64,000 nt of DNA from Urechis unicinctus (GCA_034190875.2 CM067343.1:20257374-20321373); one strand, 5' to 3'; shown: positions 19,027 through 37,650, counted from the stretch's first letter. Notes: generated by a model from the letters alone, not told the origin. Made by a program: numbers and translations.

Positions 19027-20578
19027 GTCGGCTTTCATATAAACCATTGAGAAGCAGATTTCTTTCACATCAGACCACATTTAAACCAACATAACATCCC
19101 GTTTACTTATCAATTTACTGCAAATCGGTTCACTAGCGAAACACCCGAATGTTGGACGTTAATTGTTTAATGACACATCATTTATCGCATTATTAGAAGC
19201 GCCGGCTGCATTCTTTGATAATTAACATATCCAACTAACAAAATGTTTAAAAATTTGCACATAATTCACACGGCTACGCTCACAGATATTGAACATTTTT
19301 AACATACAAAATATATAAAAGTTTGCGCATGCACATAACTCATTTTGCAGTAGCAGAAGGGTCATAATCATATTTCGCCGTGAGTTACATTGCACAGAAT
19401 GAAATAAAATACCTATTATTTATATGCATGCGTTGACAATGACATATGTTTTATTCCTGTCGTTCGAGACCATGAGGCGACTGAGTGCCGATCTTATCCT
19501 GAATGAACAACGCAATCAAATTCTATTTAGAGACACACCTTTTATTGCATGTTTTGTCTTTATTAGAATATATTGCCTTTTTCATGAGAAGATTCTATTC
19601 TAACGAAATAATAATTGAAAAGTAAACTAAAATTATAAGCACCACAGAATATTAGATGAAGTAACAGGAACATGTGCCAGAGAACGCAATCGGAATAGTT
19701 TTCTCTCCGAGTAATTCAAGCTTAAACGAATACTTGGTAAATGAGTTTGCGAAAGTGGCAAAATGTAGTGCAATAATAACCTACTGCTGGGAATCAGAAG
19801 AATGAAAGATTGCCAAACCACTCAAGAAGCGGCCTGTTTCTGTACCTTGCAGTAAATATTCTGCACGCGCTGGGGAGTATTCTCGATCGTTAAACGCGCG
19901 GGTGAGTTTTCTTACCTCCCTCTGTATTTATGAATCAGGCTAATCATAAACGTAAGAGGAAGCCCACTTGAATCGTCCATGATGCATGATTATGTGGGTT
20001 TTTTTTGCCACCTGAATATGTTTCCGCAATAACAGTTGTGAAACTCTGTTAGGTCCAAAACATCAACTCACTTTGTAGAAGCTTCTAAAATTATATTTGC
20101 TTACACACTGGTCGTGGCGGTAGAAAATGGCTATGATGGAACAATACGCCACCTCACTGTGCACATATCCATCCCCACTATGCAATTTTGAATTATCAAC
20201 CCTCATTGAAGATTTCGCTGAATATAAAGCTAACCTCAGCGACCATTCTTTAGGGCGGTTCCAATGTTCGATGTGAAAAACTCATCGTAACGTTCCGCTA
20301 CATCGTGAACATATGAATATATTGTTGAATAAGGTCATAGTCAGGCATTCTTGCGCTCAGGGAGCTTTGCATGCAGTGTCATGACTGTGCAGAATAATCC
20401 ATTCCTTCTTTTGAATTGAGATTGTAGCCTTTTTTTAAGAGAAAGTGAAAAGCTATATTTCGGACATTGTAAGTAATTCATTGCGTCGGCCTTATGTCAA
20501 TGGTTTGTTCCACTTTCCATTCATGCACACCTCTCTAGCGTTGATGACTGACGACGTATGTGTGCTTAACATCATAAT

Positions 20579-20588
20579 GCTATAAAAC
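20579..20588 (+). promoter_or_regulatory. TATAAAA motif in beta copy 1
   Basis: GCTATAAAAC is preserved in beta copy 2 (about 26395-26404) and appears twice in the diverged copy at 44902-44908 and 44942-44948. It is a plausible core promoter element, but no transcript evidence is visible. Confidence 0.3.
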
Positions 20589-22429
20589 AGTACTTGATTA
20601 GACACATTTTATGAATTATTTCTTGATCCAGACGTCATCACTTTCTAGGCCTACATATATATCCCTGCTTTGTGTATGCTGAAAGCATAACTGTGTTGCA
20701 CTGTTCCTTCTGCGACCAAATCAGAATTCATGTGTCTTTATGGACACACTATTCAACCTTGGAGGACGTGCATGTCACAAATTGCCGTCTAGTCTCTCAT
20801 ACTACCAATGTGTCGTATCTAGTCAAAACCTTGGTGATGATTTGTTTTTTTGTAATTGCAAATGGATGAGGCCCAAAACGCAGCATTGTGAGATATAAGT
20901 TGCATGATGATAGTACGTTTTGATTTTAACAATACACCACGAAGTCGACTTTCAACAACCGATGCATGAGTGATGTACGCTACACGTTCTGCCAAGTTTA
21001 AAAGAACAGGTTACTTGTCTCGCTGGGTCACACATGGCATAAAAGGTCTGATGCTCCCAAAAAGGGCGACGCGCAGCCCATACCTGAACAAGTTCGGTTT
21101 GTTAATACGATAGGAGAACGAATCTGAAAAAGCAATCTCCATGCATTTCAGATATTCTACCCTACAACTCGACCAGTGCCTTGCAGGCCCTGACAGTGCA
21201 CACGTATCACAACTTTGTTGCCATCACCTCATGTGCCTCTTACTTTCCCCGAACTGGACCGCCTTGTCACCATTGGTTTCCTGCGTCCGTGATGTCATAA
21301 CAATTGCTTTTGCTATGTATAGCTCACAGCTAATTAACTGTAAATAAAACACAGCAACTCATGCAGCATGCTGCTCCCGTATAACAATATGTATATAACA
21401 GACAATATTCCAGCACAAGTGTTCCGTCTTGAAGTGGTGAATCGTCATAAATTGTGCTGAAAACGCTGAGGATGTCGAAGGTAGGTTGTAGTTAAAATTT
21501 TAACAGAAAGAATGTGACAACTAATAATTGCTTATTTTATTTCATAGAAATATAATATTGGTGCAACCCATGTAGATTCCATTAAAATATCATTTATTGC
21601 TTGATCACATGTTGTTGATATAACTCCCTGAAACACATGCAGTATTCTATGCGTCATGAACGCATTAATAACCATTTATGTGTGCGTGTATTTATCTGTA
21701 TTCGCGTTATGTAATATAATATAATACTTTATTGTAGCGGTTCCCTACGACCGGTTGAAGCATTTGTTAATGCTTAGTATGCGGCGTCGCCAGGGGAAAT
21801 GTTTAGCTCGCACAACTACAAGCAACATGCGAGCATGTAATGAATCAGTATATATATCTCCCATATTAAATAGATAAGGGAGGAATTTTACGCAGAAAAA
21901 CCGCATTACCATTCACCGGAGTTGAGGATGCTGCTCCTACCCACGCAATTAAATTGCATATCCTTGGCTCCAGGAGAATGCCGCATAACGCGAGGAACAC
22001 GCAGTCGAGCATGGCACCAACCGTAGCTCGTAATGTAATTTACATCAGCTGTAATGGGATTACGGCAATATATCAAATGGAATGTCCGTTCGTTATGTCA
22101 CAGAAACCCGATATACAATGTACTGCAGCTTCGATGGATAACTTATCTTTATATAGTGTCTCTAAGTAATAGCTGTGATATGTCATATCAGTATATTGCG
22201 TAATCGTGATATGGGTAGTTGCTTCGGGTGATTTATTCGCAGAGAGGAATGGTGCAACACAGCTGGAGTCGATCATCGATGTGAGTGGAAAATAAAGCAA
22301 TCCCACAATGCAAACGCAATGCGCAATACAAATGTATTCGAACGCAATGACGCATCAGAGTACTTATACGCCATCCAGTGAAAAATATATCATCGAAAAC
22401 TGTCACAACGTTATCCATAAACTTTTATA

Positions 22430-22945
<516 letters not shown>

Positions 22946-24227
22946 CTGTGTTGATATAGTGACGCAGTCATATTTGTTGTTAGGGGTTTGCAATGTAGTC
23001 GAGTTTTTTCAACAGTTTATAATGTTCTCCCTCAAGGAGTTTAGACCACATACTCATCGAATGCTTGTAATGAACTTTTGTCTAAATGGTGCATCCACGA
23101 ACGCTTTCAATATATTAACATTTCTTGACAGGTCATCAACTAATCAATACACAATCAATAAAGCGCTATTTTTAGTTTTAGTACATACATAGGCTGTGGT
23201 AACACTGTGCTGTCCTTTGTGGGCAGACTATGCGCGTTAAGATATTCCACAGTTGCTTGTAATTTGCGATTTGTAATGTCCACCATAGAACTTAGTACTA
23301 ACGCTATTTTCTCAGAAGAAATCTGGCTAAGTAAGTGCCTTTTCAGTTTGAGTAAGAATGAAATTGACCGTAATATTTGAAATATTTCATGCAACGGAAC
23401 GGGCAAGCAATTGTAATTCATTCCCTGCAAGAAATTGACGAGCTCCCGTCCACAATTTGCCCATCATGATGTAAATCTTCGCTTCTTTCTTGCACAGATT
23501 TTTCACTAAATTGCACGTTTATATGCACGAAATAAATACTATATATATATACATATGAAGGCCATTTTCCATTCAAGCCATTCAAAGCACAGACTGGCTA
23601 GCACATATGGGAATTAACACCACGAGTATGCCCTCTGCGTTCACCCGGTTTTATCAACATCCGATTTAGCTAGCAATGTAAGGTCGATTGTTAAACTCCT
23701 GCACCATGCCCGATTAGGACTACTTGTGTTCTGATCATCACATTACCAATGATTTTCCTCCTTTTCCAGCACTCATTTTATTCTCGCGATCCTCCGTCTA
23801 CCCTGCCTGAATCACATGAATGCCTAGCATGTAGATTGTTCCCCGCCTCATCCATGAGAACGCTTTGCTTGAATAGCTTGAGACAATTCATAACTCCACA
23901 AAACTGTAGAATTCACGTTTCAAAACAATAAATCGACGGGTGATACCAGACATGATGCATTATACATCCATGCGTAGCCACATTGAAACATTGGGCGTCA
24001 AATGGACAGTGCGTTAACATCATTCAATCCAAAAGTGACAACATTTTCTTCTGAAGAGCATATGAACAGGGTTGATATCAAACCAATTAATGACTATCGA
24101 ATGAAACAGAGCTAAATATAATCATAGTTGATCATAGATAAAGTGATGTTAGTCAGATTGATAGATCTTTAGACTTAGCAGGTATCGCTTAGAAATATGT
24201 TCTAGTTATTACTAATGTGCCCGTTTT

Positions 24228-24244
24228 GGCGGGGGCATATATAA
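24228..24244 (+). promoter_or_regulatory. GC-box plus TATA-box core promoter module (beta copy 1)
   Basis: GGCGGGGG is followed directly by CATATATAA. Upstream is 'agaaatatgttctagttatta'-type sequence, also shared by the other copies. The same arrangement recurs at 30055-30071, 37546-37563 and 59033-59050. The last two are diverged copies with an even better GGGCGGGG. A G/C-rich box next to a TATA box is the layout of a eukaryotic RNA polymerase II core promoter (known). That this one is active is inference. Confidence 0.5.
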
Positions 24245-27200
24245 CCTGGTTTGACAAAAAAAAACAGCAAGTGAGTCTAATACATAAATCTTACGCCTTG
24301 GCCATAGAAGCAATTGTATGACTGCGATATGGCATCCATACTCTATAACACCATATCCGTGTCGGCTATTTCGTTTCAAACCAAACTGTTTTTACGTTTT
24401 GCATAACAGCAGCTGTTTGGCGTATGCAAAGAGATGGCATTATTCCATCTCAACACAAGCCTTGTGCCCAGACAAACTAAAAAAAAATAGCATCGCCTTG
24501 TAACATCCTGACGGTTTCAGTAGCGAAAATGAAGGATGAGCTTCAATCCGCAATACATCAATATGTGTCTGAACAAACACCCGGTCGCTGTTTTCAATGA
24601 GTGGCGATAAGGCATCTTATCGAAACCTCAATCCTAATACCGTGGTACAAGGGGGTTGAGAGGATAATAATTAACCGTATGCGCATCATCTTCAAAAACA
24701 CAGAGACCCAATAAAAGCATATCACAACAGAAAAATAAAACCAAGCCTTTTTTTTAGGAACAGAAAACACCTGCCGATTAATTAATCAATAATCGTCCGT
24801 TTTCAATGATTTTTCTAGCAGTCAGCTTTGGTCTCGATATTCTTTAAGGCCTAAGTTTACACCATCAAAGACCCAAAGAAAGGTTTATCTATCAAAGAAA
24901 GAATTCAGAATGAAGTGAAATTAGTGACCGTTGTAATACAGTCCTATGCAACCGCCGAAGCATCATGCAATGTGGAGATTGCTATTAGGTCTATGAGTGT
25001 TTTACCACGCCCTGATGACTCATCCCGAAGCTAGATATGAAAGTGTAATGTTTCATTTGATATATCCCTCCACATAGACGAGCCCGGGAATTAATTTTCG
25101 TAACAAAATGTTTAAAAATGTGCACATAATTCACACGGCTACGCTCACAGATATTGAACATTTTTAACATACAAAATATATAAAAGTTTGCGCATGCACA
25201 TAACTCATTTGCAGTTGCAGAAGGGTCATAATCATATTTCGCCGTGAGTTACATTGCACAGAATGAAAGGAAATACCTATTTTTTATATGCATGCGTTGA
25301 CAATGACATAAGCTTTATTCCTGTCGTTCGAGACAATGAGGTGACTGAGTGCCGATCGTATCCTGAATGAACGATGCAATCAAATTCTATTTAGAGACAC
25401 ACCTTTTATTGCATGTTTTGTCTTTGTTAGAATATATTGCCTTTTTCATGAGAAGATTCTATTCTAACGAAATAATAATTGAAAAGTAAACTAAAGTTAT
25501 AAGCACCACAGAATATGAGATGAAGTAACAGGAATATAGGCTAGAGAACGCAATCGGAATAGTTTTCTCTTCGAGTAATTCAAGCTTAACCGAATACTTG
25601 GTAAATGAGTTTGCGAAAGTGGCAAAATGTAGTGCAATAACAACCTTTTGCTGGGAACCAGAAGAATGAAATATTGCCAAACCACTCAAGAAGCGGCCGT
25701 TTTTGTACCTTGTAGTATATATTCTGCACGCGCTGGGGAGTATTCTCGATCGTTAAACACGCGGGTGAGTTTTCTTACCTTCCTCTGTATTTATGAATCA
25801 GGCTAATCATAAACGTAAGAGGAAGCCCACTTGAATCGTCCATGATGCATGTTTATGTGTTTTATTTTTTTGCCACCTGAATATGTTTCCGAAATAACAG
25901 TTGTGAAACTCTCTTAGGTCCAAAACATCAACTCACTTTGTAGAAGCTTCTAAAATTATATTCGCTTACACACTGGTCGTGGCGGTAGAAAATGGCTATG
26001 ATGGAACAATACGCCACCTCACTGTGCACATATCCATCCCCACTATGCAATGTTGACTTATCAATCCTCATTGAAGATTTCGCTGAATTTAAAGCTAACC
26101 TCAGCGACCATTCTTTAGGGCGGTTCCAATTTCGATGTGATTAAACTCATCGTAACGTTCCGCTACATCGTGAACTTATGAATATATCGTTGAATAAGGT
26201 CATAGTCAGGCATTCTTGCGCTCAGGGAGTTTTTGCATGCAGTGTCATGACTGTGCAGAATAATCCATTCCCTTTTAATTGAGATAGCCTCACCAATTGC
26301 GTCGGCCTTATGTCAATGGTTTGTTCCACTTTCCATTCATGCACACCTCTCTAGCGTTGATGACTGACGACGTATGTGTGCTTAACATCATAATGCTATA
26401 AAACAGTACTTGATTAGACACATTTTATGAATTATTTCTTGATCCAGACGTCATCACTTTCTAGGCCTACATATATATCCCTGCTTTGTGTATGCTGAAA
26501 GCATAACTGTGTTGCACTGTTCCTTCTGCAACCAAATCAGAATTCATTTGTCTTCATGGACACACTATTCCACCTTGGAGGAAGTGCATGTCACAAATTG
26601 CCGTCTAGTTTCTCATACTACCAATGTGTCGTATCCAGTCAAAACCTTGGTGATGATTTGTTTTTTGTAATTGCAAATGGATGAGGCCCAAAACGCAGCA
26701 TTGTGAGATATAAGTTGCTTGATGATAGTACGTTTTAATTTTAACAATACACCATGAAGTCGACTTTCAACAACCGATGCATGAGTGATGTACGCCACAC
26801 GTTCCCTTTCTGCCAAGTTTAAAAGAACAGGTTACTTGTCAATCTCGCTGGGTCACACATGGCATAAAAGGTCTGATGCTCCCAAAAAGGGCGACGCGCA
26901 GCCCATACCTGAACAAGTTCGGTTTGTTAATACGATAGGAGAACGAATCTGAAAAAGCAATCTCCATGCATTTCAGATATTCTACCCTACAACTCGACCA
27001 GTGCCTTGCAGGCCCTTACAGTGTACACGTATCCCAACTTTGTTGCCATCACCTCATGTGCCTCTTACTTTCCCCGAACTGGACCGCCATTGGTTTCCTG
27101 CGTCCGTGATGTCATAACAATTGATTTTGCTATGTATAGCTCACAGTTAATCAACTGTAAATAAAACACAGCAACCCATGCAACATGCTGCTCCCGTCTC

Positions 27201-28254
27201 ACAATATGTATATAACAGGCAATATTCCAGCACAAGTGTTCCGTCTTGAAGTGGTGAATCGTCATAAATTGTGCTGAAAACGCTGAGGATGTCGAAGGTA
27301 GGTTGTAGTTAAAATTTTAACAGAAAGAATGTGGCAAATAATAATTGCTTATTTTATTTCATAGAAATATAATATTGGTGCAACCCATGTAGATTCCATT
27401 AAAATATCATTTATTGCTTGATCACATGTTGTTGATATAACTCCCTGAAACACATGCAGTATTCTATGCGTCATGAACGCATTAATAACCATTTATGTGT
27501 GCCTGTATTTATCTGTATTCGCGTTATGTAATATAATATAATACTTTATTGTAGCGGTTCCCTACGACCGGTTGAAGCATTCTTTAATGCTTAGTATGCG
27601 GCGTCGCCAGGGGAAATGTTTAGCTCGCACAACTACAAGCAACATGCGAGCATGTAATGAATCAGTATATATATCTCCCATATTAAATAGATAAGGGAGG
27701 AATTTTACGCAGAAAAACCGCATTACCATTCGACGGAGTTGAGGATGCTGCTCCTACCCACGCAATTAAATTGCATATCCTTGGCTCCAGGATAATGCCG
27801 CATAACGCGAGGAACACGCAGTCGAGCATGGCACCAACCGTAGCTCGTAATGTAATTTACATCAGCTGTAATGGGATTACGGCAATATATCAAATGGAAT
27901 GTCCGTTCGTTATGTCACAGAAACCCGATATACAATGTACTGCAGCTTCGATGGATAACTTATCTTTATATAGTGTCTCTAAGTAATAGCTGTGATATGT
28001 CATATCAGTATATTGCGTAATCTTGATATGGGTAGTTGCTTCGGGTGATTTATTCGCAGAGAGGAATGGTGCAACACAGCTGGAGTCGATCATCGATGTG
28101 AGTGAGTGGAAAATAAAGCAATCCCACAATGCAAACGCAATGCGCAATACAAATGTATTCGAACGCAATGACGCATCAGAGTACTTATACGCCATCTAGT
28201 GAAAAATATATCATCGAAAACTGTCACAACGTTATCCATAAACTTTTATACATA

Positions 28255-28517
28255 GGTATATAAATATATATAAAAACGTACATATAAATTATATATATAT
28301 GTATATTTATATATATATATATAGTATTTTTGTATATATGTATATATATATATATATATATACATGTATACATATATATAAACATATATGTACACAAATA
28401 TATACGTATATCAATATTGACGCATATATATGTGTATGTAAATATACATATATATATACATATATACATACATATAATATATATATCTATACTAATATAT
28501 ACGCATATATATATATG

Positions 28518-28556
<39 letters not shown>

Positions 28557-28603
28557 ATGTATATATATACATATCTATATATATATATATACGTATATAT
28601 ATA

Positions 28604-28637
<34 letters not shown>

Positions 28638-28660
28638 CTATATCTATATATTTATCTATA

Positions 28661-28757
<97 letters not shown>
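28255..28757. repeat. Complex (TA)n tract in beta copy 2
   Basis: Counterpart of 22430-22945. The final pure (TA)n run at about 28672-28755 and the 'tatctatatctata' stretch before it are arranged differently from copy 1. Confidence 0.95.
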
Positions 28758-30054
28758 CCTGTGTTGATATAGTGACGCAGTCATATTTGTTGTTAGGGGT
28801 TTGCAATGTAGTCGAGTTTTTCAACAGTTTATAATGCTCTCCCTCAAGGAGTTTAGACCACATACTCATCGAATGCTTGTGATGAACTTTTGTCTGGAAG
28901 GTGCATCCACGAACGCTTTCAATATATTAACATTTCTTGACAGGTCATCAACCAATCAATACACAATCAATAAAGCGCTATTTTTAGTTTTAGTACATAC
29001 ATAGGCAGTGGTAACACTGTGCTGTTCTTTGTGGGCAGACTATGCGCGCTAAGATATTCCACAGTTGCTTGTAATTTGCGATTTGTAATGTCCACCATAG
29101 AACTTAGTACTAACGCTATTTTCTCAGAAGAAATCTGGCTAAGTAAGTGCCTTTTCATTTTGAGTAAGAATGAAATTGACCGTAATATTTGAAATATTTC
29201 ATGCAACGGAACGGGCAAGCAATTGTAATTCATTCCCTGCAAGAAATTGACGAGCTCCCGTCCACAATTTGCCCGTCATGATGTTGATCTTCGCTTCTTT
29301 CTTACACAGAGTTTTCACTAAATTGCACGTTTATATGCACGAAATACTATATATATACATATGAAGGCCATTTTCCATTTAAGCCATTCAAAGCACAGAC
29401 TGGCTAGCACATTAACACCACGAGTATGCCCGCTGCGTTCACCCGGTTTTATCAACATCTGATTTAGCTAGCAATGTAAGGTCGATTGTTAGACTCCTGC
29501 ACCATGCCCGATTAGGACTGCATGCATACTATGTCATTTGTCTATTTTACTTGTGTTCGGATTATCACATTACCAATGATTTTCCTCCTTTTCCAGCAAT
29601 CATTTTATTCTCGCAATCCTTCGTCTACCTTGCCTGAATCACATGAATGCCTAGCATGTAGATTGTTCCCCGCCTCATCCATGAGAACGCTTTGCTTGAA
29701 TAGCTTGAGACAATTCATAACTCCACAAAACTGTAGAATTCAAAAAACAAAACAATAAATCGACGGGTGATACCAGACATGATGCATTATACATCCATGC
29801 GTAGCCACATTGAAACATTGGGCGTCAAATGGACAGTGCGTTAACATCATTCAATCCAAAAGTGACAACATTTTCTTCTGAAGAGCATATGAACAGGGTT
29901 GATATCAAACCAATTAATGACTATCGAATGAAACAGAGCTAAATATAATCATAGTTGATCATAGATAAAGTGATGTTAGTCAGATTGATAGATCTTTAGA
30001 CTTAGCAGGTATCGCTTAGAAATATGTTCTAGTTATTACTAATGTGCCTGTTTT

Positions 30055-30071
30055 GGCGGGGGCATATATAA
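30055..30071 (+). promoter_or_regulatory. GC-box plus TATA-box core promoter module (beta copy 2)
   Basis: Same module as in copy 1. A single C to T change upstream of the GC box is the only nearby difference. Confidence 0.5.
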
Positions 30072-30929
30072 CCTGGTTTGACAAAAAAAAACAGCAAGTG
30101 AGTCTAATACATAAATCTTACGCCTTGGCCATAGAAGCAATTGTATGACTGCGATATGGCATCCATACTCTATAACAACCATATCCGTGTCGGCTATTTC
30201 GTTTCAAACCAAACTGTTTTTACGTTTTGCATAACAGCAGCTGTTTGGCGTATGCAAAGAGATGGCATTATTCCATCTCAACACAAGCCTTGTGCCCAGA
30301 CAAACTAAAAAAAAATAGCATCGCCTTGTAACATCCTGACGGTTTCAGTAGCGAAAATGAAGGATGAGCTTCAATCCGCAATACATCAATATGTGTCTGA
30401 ACAAACACCCGGTCGCTGTTTTCAAAGAGTGGCGATAAGGCATCTTATCGAAACCTCAATCCTAATACCGTGGTACAAGGGGGTTGAGAGGATAATAATT
30501 AACCGTATGCGCATCATCTTCAAAAACACAGAGACCCAATAAAAGCATATCACAACAGAAAAATAAAACCAAGCCTTTTTTTTAGGAACAGAAAACACCT
30601 GCCGATTAATTAATCAATAATCGTCGGTTTTCAATGATTTTTCTAGCAGTCAGCTTTGGTCTCGATATTCTTTAAGGCCTACGTTTACACCATCAAAGAC
30701 CCAAAGAAAGGTTTATCTATCAAAGAAAGAATTCAGAATGAAGTGAAATTAGTGACCGTTGTAATACAGTCCTATGCAACCGCCGAAGCATCATGCAATG
30801 TGGAGATTGCTATTAGGTCTATGAGTGTTTTACCACGCCCTGATGACTCATCCCGAAGCTAGATATGAAAGTGTAATGTTTCATTTGATATATCCCTCCA
30901 CATAGACGAGCCCGGGAATTAATTTTCGT

Positions 30930-34492
<3,563 letters not shown>

Positions 34493-34494
34493 TT

Positions 34495-35085
34495 TGGCAC
34501 ACGACGTTCCAAAAAAGTCAAGATCTCTTTGAGTGCTTTATTGTAATTTTTTTATTATTTAAAAGTGATGTTACATTGTATAGAATTACTTCCTGCATAA
34601 ATATATCCTATCCACGTGACATTCGATGGAGGGATTAAAAAACAAATATATTTGGTTTCGACGTTTTCCCATGAGCTGGGACAGATATATATATTCGTCT
34701 GGACAAACCGAAATAATTAGGCAGGTCTGATAATGCGTAAAGTTCCTCGTGTGTTTTCAGACAAGTTTGGTTGCTGGTCGAGAATATATTTTTATTTTAT
34801 AAGAAATTTTTTTTGTCCCAAAATGGTAGGTTTTCTGCCATGTTCTAAAATAGCCGTTTTTTTACGTGTCCCTTGTAACCGAACTATTTCGGAACACCCT
34901 TTTTGGTACACGAAATATAAATAAGTTTGATAAAACAATGAAAATCAAAAATAAGTTTATGAAACCGAAACATGTTACTGCCTGATCAACAGAAAACAAG
35001 ATATGATCATCATGTTGAATATAGGCTTTGTCGCCTACAATGCACAAAAATGGTTGGTGTTTTGCTACATGTCCAAAGTAGTCGC
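34495..35085. other. Spacer between microsatellites with a weak internal repeat
   Basis: No gene is recognised. Two loosely similar stretches occur at about 34820-34860 and 35045-35090 ('aaaatggt(a/t)ggt...' followed by 'aaa(a/g)tag(c/t)cg'), which may be an old internal duplication. The 63-codon plus-strand frame at 34733-34924 has no motif. Confidence 0.4.
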
Positions 35086-35087
35086 TA

Positions 35088-35180
35088 TCGTATATATATA
35101 TATGCATATATATATATGTATAAATATATATGTAATATACATATATATCTATATATCTATATATGCATATATATTTAAAC

Positions 35181-35278
<98 letters not shown>
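35088..35278. repeat. (TA)n microsatellite
   Basis: TA-rich DNA from 35088, pure (TA)n at about 35181-35276. Confidence 0.95.
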
Positions 35279-35284
35279 CAAATT

Positions 35285-36290
35285 TTTCGTGTTGTATTAA
35301 CTTGTCCTCTCGATTCGCTACATCACGAACATATGAGTATATTTTTGAATAAAGCAATAGGTAATTTTGCAGTCAGTGTCATGACTGTGCAGAATAATCC
35401 ATTGCTGCGCTTGATCAGGCTAGCCTCGCCAATCTTTCGAGTGCTTTTATAGGTATTGTAGAACCATTTATTTTTAGTGAATAGTGAATAGCTATATTTT
35501 ATTCATTGCGTCATTGATTCCCTGCTTCCAAGATGTCTTAACTATTGCTCTTGATATTTATTGCTTACAGTTAATAAAATGTAAATAAAACACAGCAACC
35601 CATGCAGTATCCAGCTTCCATCTCAGAATATCTATATCACAAGCAATATTCCTGCACAGGTGTTCTGTCGTGAAGTGGTGAATCGTCATAAATTTTGTTC
35701 AAAACGCTGAGGAAGTTGAAAATTAGCTTGCGGCTGAAATTATAACCAAAAGCTTGTAACTAATAGTAATTGCTTCTTTTATTTCACACAAATATAGTAT
35801 TGGTTCGTGCAATTTCATTAAGATATCATTCATGGCTTGATCCCATGTTGTTGATATAACTCCCTAAAACAAATTCAGTGGTCTATGCGTCCGGAGTGCA
35901 TTAATAACCAATTTAAGTTTTTACCGAGCCAAAAACTTTTATCAAATGTGAGGTGAATACTTTCTTCGCTAAATGCTTGGTTGGACAATCCAGTTAATAG
36001 TCTATGCATCACTGTGTCGAGCAAAACTGATGATGAGGAAGAGTTAATGTGCTCGACGTGTCGGTGTCCAGTTCATAGTACGGCAAAAACGTCATGATTC
36101 AGCATTCTACTTCATGTCTGAGCAATTGGTTTGCAGAAAGCTTAGCAGTGGCTGCATGCGATGATCTACGATTCTGACATTCACTTAAACGTTTGTCCCA
36201 TCCATACAGTTGAATTAAGGTGATATATTCATCTTCATGCAGACCGTATTTGAGCTTGCGCAATAAGGTGTTATATCAATCCTTATTGAA
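35285..36290 (+). repeat. Diverged fragment of unit beta
   Basis: This aligns with 44560-45980, 56500-57260 and 20290-21620. Anchors include 'gtcatgactgtgcagaataa', 'aagtggtgaatcgtcataaa' and 'gttgttgatataactccct'. It begins directly at the end of a (TA)n tract. No intact gene is present. The frame that is open at 57117-57482 is interrupted here. Confidence 0.75.
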
Positions 36291-37145
36291 CTTGATTTAT
36301 AACATTCCTGTGAATGAGTTGAAGCTCAACGATGCGTGGGTTTGCAATAGATTAATGTATTTTGTGCACTCAGGACAAGGAGAGCCATAGTTTATGTACT
36401 TGTTCTGAAAGTGGGAGTTGTAATACACGGTAGAGTGTTGTATGGCAAGGTATATCTTCACATGAGCCATCCGGTGCACTGATACGTTGGCTTGCGGATC
36501 TTGAGCTGAAGGATACATTGATTGATCGGGGTTCTATGAAGGATGAGCTGTAGTCTATGATTGATATGCTGATGAAATCCATGAGCTATCTTGTGGAATT
36601 TCATAAGTCTAGGGATTCGCGAAGCCGCACCTGGAAATGCCGCAAAACAACATGATGTTGAACGGGAGATTATTGTGCAGTTGCTTCTAGAGACTTTGCT
36701 GTGTTACCTTATCAAAGTCTGCTCGTGGGCACTTCTGCCCTGCAATATTGTGATATAAGGGCTCGAATAAGAACAGGCAGGGTTGTAAGACGACGGCACG
36801 ATCTAAATGAGACAAAATAATTGCTCACAAATAGGATATGTCTTGTATTAATTCTTTTTGTTGAAAAATATATTTTGTGAATGTATCCCACTCATTCATG
36901 CGCACGTCATCGACATACACCTACCACTAGCCCATTAAATTGCCTGGTTCACCACGTGATGAATGACTTGGCCGTGAGAGCATGTTTCACAGGCACATTT
37001 CTGATATCAAGGTATTCCTTTTGACTTGACTCCGCATAACCTCTTAAACGGTAAATGCCTAATGCAAAGAAATATTTCATTTTAAGGTATTAAAACTGAC
37101 GATAATTCTCAATGTTAATTTGAATGTGATGATTTCCCTGAGCTG
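36291..37145. other. No gene recognised, no second copy seen
   Basis: Slightly less AT-rich than its neighbours. Minus-strand frames at 36297-36518 and 36370-36582 overlap in different frames and lack motifs. Confidence 0.45.
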
Positions 37146-37149
37146 AGGT

Positions 37150-37650
37150 GTTGTTTTTAAATAGAGAAATTTTACGCTTACAGACTGCATTGCCATTCGC
37201 CGGAGCGCAGGATGCTGCTCGTACCGTAGCCATATTGAAACATTGGACGTCCACTTAACGTCATTCAATCCGAAAGTGACAAAATATTCTTCTGAAGAGC
37301 ATACGTCTGTCACTAAACAGGGTTGATATTAAACCGATGATGACTATAAAAAGAAACAAATAGCTATATATAGTCATAGCTGATCATAGATAAATTGATG
37401 TTTGTCAGATTGATATCCACTACGGCTATAAACGCGAAAGCATAGAAGTTCAATTGCTCGTACGATTTAGCAAGTTGAGCAAACGACGTTAGCTGCTTAC
37501 GTATCGTTCAGAAATATGTTCTAGTTATTACCAATATACCTGTGTGGGCGGGGTCATATATAACCCGGTTCGACAAACAAAGAGCATGTGAGTCTAATTC
37601 ATATCAGTTAACTTTGCATCAACCTTTCCTTAGATAAAGAACCATGCATA
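37150..37650 (+). repeat. Rearranged fragment of unit beta
   Basis: This joins pieces matching the region near 21890-21940 ('ttacgc...ccgcattaccattc' type), the region near 23980-24150 ('cattgaaacattgg', 'tcatagataaa') and the promoter module near 24190-24260. The intervening beta sequence is missing, so this copy carries internal deletions. Confidence 0.65.
37546..37563 (+). promoter_or_regulatory. GC-box plus TATA-box core promoter module
   Basis: GGGCGGGG, T, CATATATAA, with the upstream 'cagaaatatgttctagttatta' sequence. It lies about 290 bases upstream of the candidate exon at 37853-38249 on the same strand. Confidence 0.5.

Larger units (their letters stand above)
13270..19246 (+). repeat. 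Segmental duplication unit alpha, copy 2
   Basis: Second head-to-tail copy of 6323-11899. Compared with copy 1 it has a 310-base extra stretch at 17862-18171 bounded by ACC at both ends. It also has extra (TA)n tracts at 18866-18956 and 18990-19026, and it ends at 'acaaaatgt' (19238-19246), which is also the first sequence of unit beta. No gene is recognised in it. Confidence 0.93.
25103..30929 (+). repeat. Segmental duplication unit beta, copy 2
   Basis: Second tandem copy, beginning at 'acaaaatgtttaaaaat' and ending at 'cgggaattaattttcgt'. Here the sequence runs on into 30930 onwards, which resembles the continuation at 46320, so this right end is the original boundary and the junction at 25102/25103 is the new one. 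The minus-strand 91-codon frames at 23155-23430 and 28967-29242 differ only at four residues, without an excess of silent changes. Confidence 0.95.

Noticed and set aside
23155..23430. 91-codon minus-strand frame in both beta copies, considered as a transposase fragment
   Set aside because: No catalytic motif. The four differences between the copies all change amino acids.
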